DNA of 64,000 nt from Lasioglossum baleicum (taxonomy: Eukaryota > Arthropoda > Insecta > Hymenoptera > Halictidae), in the NCBI RefSeq assembly GCF_051020765.1, contig NC_134943.1:9176001-9240000 (forward strand), read 5' to 3'. Shown here one piece after another: positions 57,113 through 64,000 of the stretch. The position numbers and the translations under genes are program-made. Numbering within the stretch: the first letter of the stretch is position 1; each line of letters opens with the position of its first letter. The notes under the pieces are model-generated. The model searched no databases, was not told the origin of the DNA, and saw only the letters and a list, made by a program, of their open reading frames with translations.

Positions 57113-57260
57113 AGATTTCGAAGAAAAGTGTATGTTTATGTAGAAGGCCTGGAGGAGGCGTGGCGTCGATGCTCTTTGTCCTAAAGGAACCAGGACAGGC
57201 CTCGGTAGGGCAATATGTGCTTATGTGGAAGCTTGAACCACCTGAAGGTAGATAGAACCC
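57113..57260 (+). other. Second coding-like relic, diverged repeat of 56687-56740
   Basis: Open for about 48 codons between a stop at 57110 and one near 57258. The peptide part GGVASMLFVLKEPGQASV parallels EGVSWVLFNLVVTGQSQV upstream. There is no ATG at the start. It is likely a degenerate fragment. Confidence 0.18.
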
Positions 57261-57307
57261 TTTAAATTTCGGTAGACTCCTGACAAATGGGTGTGTCTGT
57301 ATATAGA

Positions 57308-57506
57308 GTAGGCGTGGCTAAATAGCTCCTAATTTAATCGAAAGTGTATCCAGTGCCCTGCAACGGAATTTTCTATATTTCCCGATCTAGATCTCAGAGC
57401 TCCCAGAAAGTTCAACACTTGATAACTTAACTAATTGGAGATCGCCGATCCCTAAACGTGCAGAATACGGCGCGGCGTAGGCGTGGCTAAATGGCTCCTA
57501 ATTTCG
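57308..57506 (+). repeat. 29-bp direct repeat with AGGCGTGGC motif
   Basis: GTAGGCGTGGCTAAAT and GCTCCTAATTT, one base apart, occur at 57308-57336 and again at 57478-57506 with two changes. GTAGGCGTGGC alone recurs at 58563, GGCGTGGC at 57158, and the complement at 41465. The core fits a GC-box/KLF-like site, but no function is shown. Confidence 0.8.
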
Positions 57507-58195
57507 GCAGAGTCAATACTCCCCGGGGGCAATCAGCGAGGTTCCGATCCGTTTGGCGTGGGATTCGGGTATCGTTCGCGTCGAACCATGATTGCGTCGT
57601 TACGAGGGCGGACGACAGCAGAAGCAAGCGGGTCGAACGCGGAATCGTTCGCCGCTTTTAATTATCCTCGAATGTTCGGTCGCGCGACGGACGCGTCGCG
57701 TCGCAGCACGCGCGCGCTTCACGGAATTACTTGGGATCAGCGAATTTTTCCAGCGGCCCGTGAAGCAAGATACATTTTTGAGCGTCACAGGAACGTCGGC
57801 CCTCATTAAAAGTCCCTTAACAAAACTCATTAGCGAAATTCGCTTCGGGGAATGGGTTACCGGCTACGACGACGGCGCTCGTCGACGGCGGCGTCGCGCT
57901 CATAAGTTTGTTCGAATAGCACACCGGGCGTAGATTGTACACAGTGTTTTTGCTTTCGAATTGTCGGACGACGGGAAACAAAAAAAAAATACCCAACCAC
58001 GCAGCGAAGAGAGAAAGGAGCGATTTCGTCCAAACGGATCCCGGGGAGAGAGAGTCCAAACGACCGTCCCTCGTGAATTATATAATACGCGATCGCGAAT
58101 TGCCGGAGTTGAACGCGGTGTGTGCGCGCGCGCGCGCTCTCTCGTTCGCTTGCTCGTTGCAACTTTGTTCCGCGCTCCCTTCGATGTCTCTCCAG
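57507..58195. other. Unique GC-rich DNA, no gene called
   Basis: A GCGC run lies at 58121-58136 and an A run at 57980-57989. Minus-strand frames up to 212 codons (57857-58495) overlap + frames and show no domain. Confidence 0.45.
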
Positions 58196-58220
58196 CTGTG
58201 GCGTGCGCCACAAAGGGTCT
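58196..58220 (+). other. Candidate 25-nt micro-exon
   Basis: CCCTTCGATGTCTCTCCAG immediately before 58196 is a good acceptor with pyrimidine tract. GTAAGTA immediately after 58220 is a strong donor. The enclosed 25 nt contain GTGGCGTGCGCCAC, itself a near-palindrome. A 25-nt exon would shift the frame. With no other exon known this remains speculative. Confidence 0.2.
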
Positions 58221-59407
58221 GTAAGTACTTGTTGCTCTCGAAATACGAGGAATCGTAATTCCCTCTCTCGTCGCTCTCTACCGTCCCTCTCGCGCGGCTC
58301 GATTCCAGAAATCTCGTTCCACCGACACACAGACACGCGCCCACGATCCTCGATCTCTTTCGTCGATTGATCCGCCCACGACCGACTGCATTTTTTCAAT
58401 ACTTCGCCCCAGTCAAACACGTCGACGGAACTTGCGTTAGAGCTAACATTTGCGGACCGACCTCGGACTGTATCAATTCCCTTCGCGCAAGACATACGTA
58501 TCTTATAATCGAGTCCTTCAATCTAGATCCGACGATTCTCGGTGCTTCTGAAACGTGCTAAGTAGGCGTGGCATTATTAGTCCACGGAAGGACCTCACGG
58601 CCCTTGCGCACCCTGAAGACACCCCGCGGAACCGAGATTCCGCTGGCTCGGTGTCCAGCTTTTCTCCTCGCGTGGTTGTCTTTTTTAGTTTTTTCCGGGT
58701 CGTTCCTCACGGCGCGGCGACGGTCGACGCGTCCGGAGTATCTGCGCCCTCGCGAACAACCAACCGCCTAGATGCATCCCCGTCGCAAAATTGATCAGCT
58801 CCCTTTGCCCCCGCCGCGCGGATCCCCAGAGGAACAGCCCCGGAAACTTGGCGTATCGCATATACCGGAAGCGAGCCCTTACCCCCATCCCTTCCTGTCT
58901 CTCTCTCGCTCTCTCTCTCCGGTTGCTGCAGGACACGCGCGGGTGGAAGGACGTTGGGGGACGGAGAGAGGGCCGAAAGAAAAAAGAAGAAGCAAGGAGA
59001 GAGAGAGAGACAGAGAAGAGAGGAGGGAAAAAAGCAGAGGACGGAGGAGATGGTCCGGGGGCAGTCGTTGGCGGCTATAGCAACGAGCGTAGCCGTGGCG
59101 GTCCTCGCGGAAAATTCATCCCTTAAGAAAATACAGGCAATAACCTCCGGATCCTCATCGGTGTGGCGCTCGGCTTCGGTGAGAGGACGCGGGAGAGAGG
59201 AGGGACAGGATGAGAAGGAGGATGAGGATGAGGACGAGGGAGGAGGTAAAGGTGGATGGGACAAGGAAATGGGTGGCAGGGTTTGGGGGTGGACGGAGAG
59301 AGGGTGGGTTCTCGGGCACGGCAAAGACGTTACTGCGTAGAAGATCGGAAGGTTGCGGGAGCAGGACGGCGCGGAGACGGCTAGGAACGGGCCAGAGGGT
59401 GTGTGTA
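58221..59407. other. Pyrimidine- then purine-rich DNA, no gene
   Basis: 58260-58330 and 58880-58930 are pyrimidine-rich; 58960-59060 and 59190-59300 are purine-rich (GGAGGA, GATGAG). Frames are low-complexity Arg/Glu or Ser/Pro and not called. Confidence 0.55.
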
Positions 59408-59408
59408 T

Positions 59409-59439
<31 letters not shown>

Positions 59440-59628
59440 CAGGGAGGAAACGAAACGGGGCGAGAAGAGAGGAAATGCGAGGGGGGCTGCGGAGGGTTGG
59501 ATAGGGCAGCGAAGGAAGGAGAACACGAAGCCCCCCGTGTCGGCGTCTAGGCGCGGAGCGGAGCGGAGCAGAGCGGAGCAGAGCAGAGCAGAGCGGTGCG
59601 GAGCGGAGCAGAGTGCGGAGCGGTGCGA
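59408..59628 (+). repeat. (GA)n and GAGCG/GAGCA pentamer array
   Basis: (GA)n with a G run at 59408-59439, then from 59551 to 59628 an imperfect array of about 15 pentamers GAGCG, GAGCA and GTGCG. The complementary array type is at 43415-43463. Confidence 0.9.
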
Positions 59629-61560
59629 CGGAGGAAAAGGTGAAGGTGGAGAACTCGGAAGGGGCGGTGGGTTAAAGGTAGCGGGCCAGAGCCTCACTTT
59701 ATTTTTATGCAGTTATTGATCTCCGTAGAACCCGACACCCGCCGCCTGTGCCCACCCTTCTTTCTCCACCTCCTCCTACACCACCTCCTCGGCCTGAACC
59801 TCCTGCCGTCGCACCTCTTGCCGCCTTCTGCCGAGCGAGAGCCACCCTCTCTCGCCCTTCGCGAGAGCTAGCCTGCCGGCGAGTAACTAGCTTATCAAAA
59901 AATGGGCGTTGCCGCCTCTCACTGTCTCGTTCGTTCTCCTTCTCGCGCGCCCACCCTTCTCCGGTCTCTACCCTTGTCGGACCGGCTCTCTCTCTCTCTC
60001 TCTTTTTCCCTCCCGCACACCTCTTTCACTCTTCCTTTCTCTCTCTGATTCTGTACTCTCTGCTTCTCGCAAACCGTCTCAGTCTTATCCGCACGCGCGC
60101 GCGCTCTCCTTTCTTCTGTCTTTCTCCCTTTCTTCTCGTCCTCATCGTCCGCTTCCTCCGCTTTCTCCAAGCTTCCACCTCGCCACGTACCTTTCTCTTT
60201 GCATTCAACCGGTCTCCTCGTTCACCGCCCTCGTCCCGCGCCCTTACAACGGACAGGGCCCTTTCCCTTGCACCCTACCTAGTCTCCGTAGCTCATCTTC
60301 CAGCGTCAGCCCTCGTCGACGCGTCTGCCAGGGCCTAGGCTAGACACCCGCACAGACTGCCCTGTGGGGCACTGGCCTGGCTGTCAAGAATTCAGGGGCA
60401 ACGCCTACGGAGAATACATCTAGACAATCTTGAAGACTTTGACGAGATTTAAAGAAGTTCAGCTCTTTAGCCCACATCTGTCCTGGATCGTTGGGTAAAT
60501 TTTTTTGGCGAACAGAACTAGAAGTTGCACAGTAGGGCAACTGTCCTGGCCTCGTTATAATCGAGAGCCAATGACATCATATTCTTACGAGTTCGAACGT
60601 CATTCATGTGTTGGTTGTTCTAAAATACTGCTGCTAAGTATCGAGTGTGTTCTTGGGACGGAGGACACTTGTAGCTATTCATTTGTAGCTTATCGTCTTC
60701 CTAGAACCTCTACAGACATAGGTGACTCAGTAAACAAGTGACGAAAAGAAGAAACCAACGAACAAAATGGCCAGCCAGCCGATCCGCTATTGTATTCAGG
60801 GTGTGTCCCTATGCTTCTTCGATTTAGGGTAGGTTCGGGACCCAGCCGAGTCTTCACCCCTCGTGCCTGTTTCGGCGTGCAACCCTCGCTCCCTCCACTG
60901 TCTCGCTCTCCAGCTCCGTTTTCTCCGTTTCCTCCGTGGCCTTCGTGTCGCCATAGTGTTCTCTCTCTTTCGTTATCCCGCCAAGACCGGCCACGTGCGT
61001 CCTTCCATCCTGCGACAACGACACGTTCACGGTGAAACATGCGTTGCACAGGACACGCCGACCGACCGACCGCTGGCTGTACGTTTATACGCGACGAACC
61101 CGATCGATCTTCGTGTCCCTCATCCCAGGGGGCCTGCTCTCTGTCCTTCTTCATCTCTGTCTCCTCCCTACGCGATCCTCTTGGTCCTTAATTACGCGAG
61201 AGGGACGAGTTACTCTTTTCTCTCGCTGCCTCGGCTCTGGCTATTGGTGGACCAGTATCGATACCGTCGATGGCAGGCTCGAGTACCTCAGGATTGAATT
61301 TTTGGGAACGATTGGAACAATTTGGAACGCGCGACTGCCTTCCATCTCAACAATACTCCATTGCCGACACTGACTCACGGTCGATCAACTATCGACTATC
61401 AACCCCATGGCGGCTACAGGGAGTTTCGTCTTGGAGCTCGCCATCGAGCAGTATCGACGCGGCGACTCGAAGCCCACCGAATTTATTAGACACCCTCCTC
61501 CACCCAGCCATCGGCCCTCCTTCGGAGGGTAAATCCGAGGCTATGGGGTGGAGAAGGAGG
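59629..61560. other. Pyrimidine-rich then unique DNA, no gene called
   Basis: 59750-60290 is C/T-rich, with a (CT)n patch at 59986-60003. 60340-60800 is balanced and unique. 60880-61210 is again C/T-rich. The + frame 59748-60338 (196 codons) is Ser/Pro/Leu low complexity with no ATG-supported domain. Confidence 0.5.
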
Positions 61561-62056
61561 GTGTAAGTAGCGCGACCGCGCTCCAAGCGGAATAATTCGG
61601 AGCGACGTCTCTCCCTCGAAATTGGGTCGTTCGTTGACAACGGAACGACAGGTTGGAAGGAGGCGCGATTTCCGTCGGTCGCGATTATTCCGGCCGAACG
61701 CGATCGATCGCCGGTTTACGCAGCTCCCCGTCGATTCGACGCGTCTTCGATCCTCGCAATCCCCGATCCGTTTCCTGCGGGGCTTCAAATGGCTCCGAAA
61801 ATAACCGTTCGAACGCGAACGCGCCAGCAAACCAGCAGAATCGACCGTTCCGAAAGTTTACCATGAGCATTCAAGAATATCAGTAACGATTCCATTGACA
61901 AGCAAATAACTGGCGTTCCACCGCGTGGTGAAAGCTGAAAGACTGACCGCTAACACTGCCAAGGTATTTTTAATACAATTATATGTATTCACGTACTGAG
62001 ACACTGTTGGAAATGGTAAAAGAACATAGCATACCCTTAGGAACATCGTACTAACC
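61561..62056. other. Unique DNA, no feature seen
   Basis: GC-rich to about 61850, AT-rich afterwards. No repeat, RNA gene or plausible exon. Confidence 0.45.
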
Positions 62057-62300
62057 CTTGGAGTTATTTTAACTCCAAGATCAAACCTTTATTTCCGACC
62101 TATCTAAACGATCTTCTTTTCTTTACGGATGTGAAACTGACATTTTACTCGAATTGATTAGTGAAACAATGGCGCCCTGGGGTCTCTCGTAGGTGTAGCA
62201 AGATTTCCTGAACACTGATTTTCGGCTCAGCGTCGCTTGTGAATTTTTTCCAGGGTTTTCAGAAAGATCGTGCGGTGTCATTGTTTGAGGAAATAGAATG
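62051..62300. repeat. Dispersed-repeat remnant with perfect hairpin
   Basis: CTAACCCTTGGAG begins the segment. CTTGGAGTTA-TTT-TAACTCCAAG at 62057-62079 is a perfect 10-bp stem with a 3-base loop. AAACAATGGCGCCCTGGGG at 62164 and CATTGTTT at 62279 form an outer inverted pair. It belongs with the other TTAACCC islands by its start, but the rest is too diverged to align. Confidence 0.4.
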
Positions 62301-63564
62301 CTATTTTAGGGTTAAAATCGACTCGGGGCTGGCCGGTGAACAGCAGTACCTGGAGTCTCCTCTCGGAGTGAGCAAAGCTTTGTAACAAAATCTAATTCTC
62401 CGGCAGTGCGTTTCATCGGGGCGCGGATCGTCGCTAATAACCGCCCACGCGATGTCGAGGTGGCGTTAAAATTTCAATAAAAAGAGGAAGAAGAAGTCTT
62501 CTATCGTAGGAAGAAGAAGAAGCGAGAGAGAGAGGGAGAAATACAGAGGACAGAGAAGAGGTGCGAGTCTCAGTGAAGAGCGACGGCGAATTCGCGAAGG
62601 GAAATTCTAGATAGCGGAGGTAATCGCGTGGGTGAGAGCGTAGGTGTGCCGGTGTCGGGTCTCTGGCTCGTGTTAGAGAGGGAATCCGCGTTTGTGGATG
62701 TTAGCGGGCGGTATCTATCGCATCCTGAATCGCAACAGATGCCTGTTGCAACGCGGCGAGCGGCCCGGGCGATGCTGCCACGTTTTCGGTCTTGTCCTTC
62801 CTGTAGATCCTGTGCTCCTCTCTCTCCCTCTCGTTCCCGCTCTTTCTCTCTCTTATTTCCTCTCCTCTCGTCTACGTCGTCGGTCTCCTCTCTCTCTCTC
62901 TCTCTCCGTCGAATCCTTTCTCTTCGGGAAACGGTTTTCGCCCTTTTTACCACGTGATCGGACATTGACCCTTCGCCGGCGTAGCCGAGGGGTGGAAAAC
63001 ACGGGGTCTGTGCCTGCGAGAGCAGGGACGAGACAGACGGATGTTTCGCGTTCCTTTTTATCGATTGCGCGTACCGTTACTTTCAGATTCCGGGACGCTC
63101 TCTTCTCGTTATCGCCCCCGTCACAGTCGATCGAGCCACTTATGCTCGCGCCGCCTCCACCCCCGAGACAAAACACCCACACACCCCCGCGCGCAACCCT
63201 GCGATCGAGAACACATCGAGACACCTGGCAACGTCACCGATCCGACGCATATTCCAAATCTCGGACCGGGTTTCTTCCAGGACGCTGCGTTTTTTATCTT
63301 CGAACGTCGCTGAAAGAACACCCCAGGCCTCCTGATGGAATTCGTTCTCCTGTACTCGCCAACTCGAACGTTCCGTCCCGTGAACATCGAAATAAGACAG
63401 GTACCAACAGCCCCGCGAAGTCCCATATCTACGATCTACAATGTGCTTCCATCAAGTCAGAGCAATTTATAAAGATTGCGCAAATTGAAACAGCGAAGGA
63501 GTAGATTTGGCGAGTGGATCTAATCTAAATGCGCCAGCTACTTGTAATCTCCTGCGAAGCTTGC
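62301..63564. other. Unique DNA with purine and pyrimidine patches
   Basis: GAAGAAGA-rich at 62480-62545 and CT-rich at 62815-62910. The + frame 62692-63504 (271 codons) begins at ATG but crosses Ser/Leu-rich CT sequence and has no domain; frames on the minus strand overlap it. Not called as a gene. Confidence 0.45.
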
Positions 63565-63649
63565 AAATAATTGAATTCCAAGAAATTGGGCCAATTTAGG
63601 ACAGGGTTGGAAATGATTTGTATCCGAGGAATTGGGACAGTTTAGGACA
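63565..63649 (+). repeat. Two 39-bp tandem-like units
   Basis: 63565-63603 and 63611-63649 share AAAT-ATT, TCC-AG-AATTGGG and C-A-TTTAGGACA or equivalent, about 80 percent identical, 46 bp apart. Non-coding. Confidence 0.7.
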
Positions 63650-64000
63650 ATTACGCGAGTTGTAACTGAAGGGGTGGATGTGGAAAGGGAGACCACAGAC
63701 GAATCAAGCTGTAATTTCCAGTCGAGATTGAAAATAATGGAATTTTCATTCGGAAGAATACTATCAATTTACGATGCTTTTATGATTACTAATTAATACG
63801 ACCCGTCCAATGCAAAAGTGGTGTAGGTCAATATTTGTCTGTTTGGTTCGACATTACAGGGATCAACCATCATTAAACGAAACAACAGTAACATAATCGT
63901 GGCTTGCATAAGGCACGCGTAACATCCTTCGACAGTGTTTCATAGAAGTTTTACCTAATTCCTCGTTATCCAATTAACTGCCCCAATTAATTGTTTCGAC
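63650..64000. other. AT-rich unique DNA at the window edge
   Basis: No frame, repeat or RNA gene was recognised. Confidence 0.5.

Noticed and set aside
62368..62377. GTGAGCAAAG, matching the first 10 bases of miR-87
   Set aside because: The remainder differs and no precursor-like fold surrounds it.
62692..63504. 271-codon + strand ATG frame
   Set aside because: Runs through CT-rich sequence, lacks domains, and is paralleled by minus-strand frames.
63909..63919. TAAGGCACGCG, matching the first 11 bases of miR-124
   Set aside because: The match ends there and no hairpin partner arm is present, so it is coincidence.
1..64000. tRNA genes
   Set aside because: GGTTCGAAT-type B-box words (25846, 48772, 48837) were examined; none has an A box or acceptor stem at the right distance.

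Overview
The window looks like intergenic or intronic DNA from an insect nuclear genome. My best guess is a hymenopteran (bee or ant lineage). That rests on three things: GC-rich, CpG-rich unique DNA broken by short AT-rich islands; very frequent (GA)n/(CT)n tracts; and short dispersed motifs starting TTAAC(A/C)C. The taxon is inference, because no conserved gene anchors it. There is no bacterial or viral gene organisation. I found no protein gene I can defend, and no tRNA, rRNA, CRISPR array or known microRNA. Most long open frames start at non-ATG codons, lie in CpG-rich or low-complexity DNA, and overlap equally long frames on the other strand, as expected by chance.

The supportable content is repeats and small DNA transposons. 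From left to right: a 660-bp fold-back element (2767-3426); a degraded AT-rich repeat island (4265-5060); two local tandem duplications (7721-7973 and 8897-9210); a nested pair in which a TA-flanked fold-back element (14440-15097) sits inside another inverted-repeat element (14316-15738); a copy of a CCACGC-ended element (23532-24021) inside a locally duplicated segment; a tandem repeat at 26260-26440 and another at 36137-36489; small inverted-repeat elements at 37611-37787 and 38906-39258; a second, better preserved TA-flanked fold-back element (41496-42078); a small TA-flanked element at 48681-48754; a second CCACGC-ended element (52575-53209) with a 6-bp target duplication; a terminal-inverted-repeat element (54991-55324); and a TTAA-flanked element (56760-57100) lying between two diverged coding-like repeats.

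Between these lies unique GC-rich DNA with strong strand asymmetry: kilobase stretches of purine-rich or pyrimidine-rich sequence, microsatellites and homopolymer C/G runs. This is plausible regulatory DNA (GAGA-type tracts) or transcribed UTR/intron, but nothing in the sequence proves a transcript. Splice-site-like pairs at 58194-58226 and 22412-22432 are the best hints of exons. A TATA-like box at 16107 is the best promoter hint.

The most interesting observations are the two related fold-back elements that would form near-perfect hairpins if transcribed, the CCACGC-ended family with two full copies, the TTAA element between coding-like repeats, and the tandem duplications in otherwise unique DNA. 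None amounts to a demonstrated new biological system.
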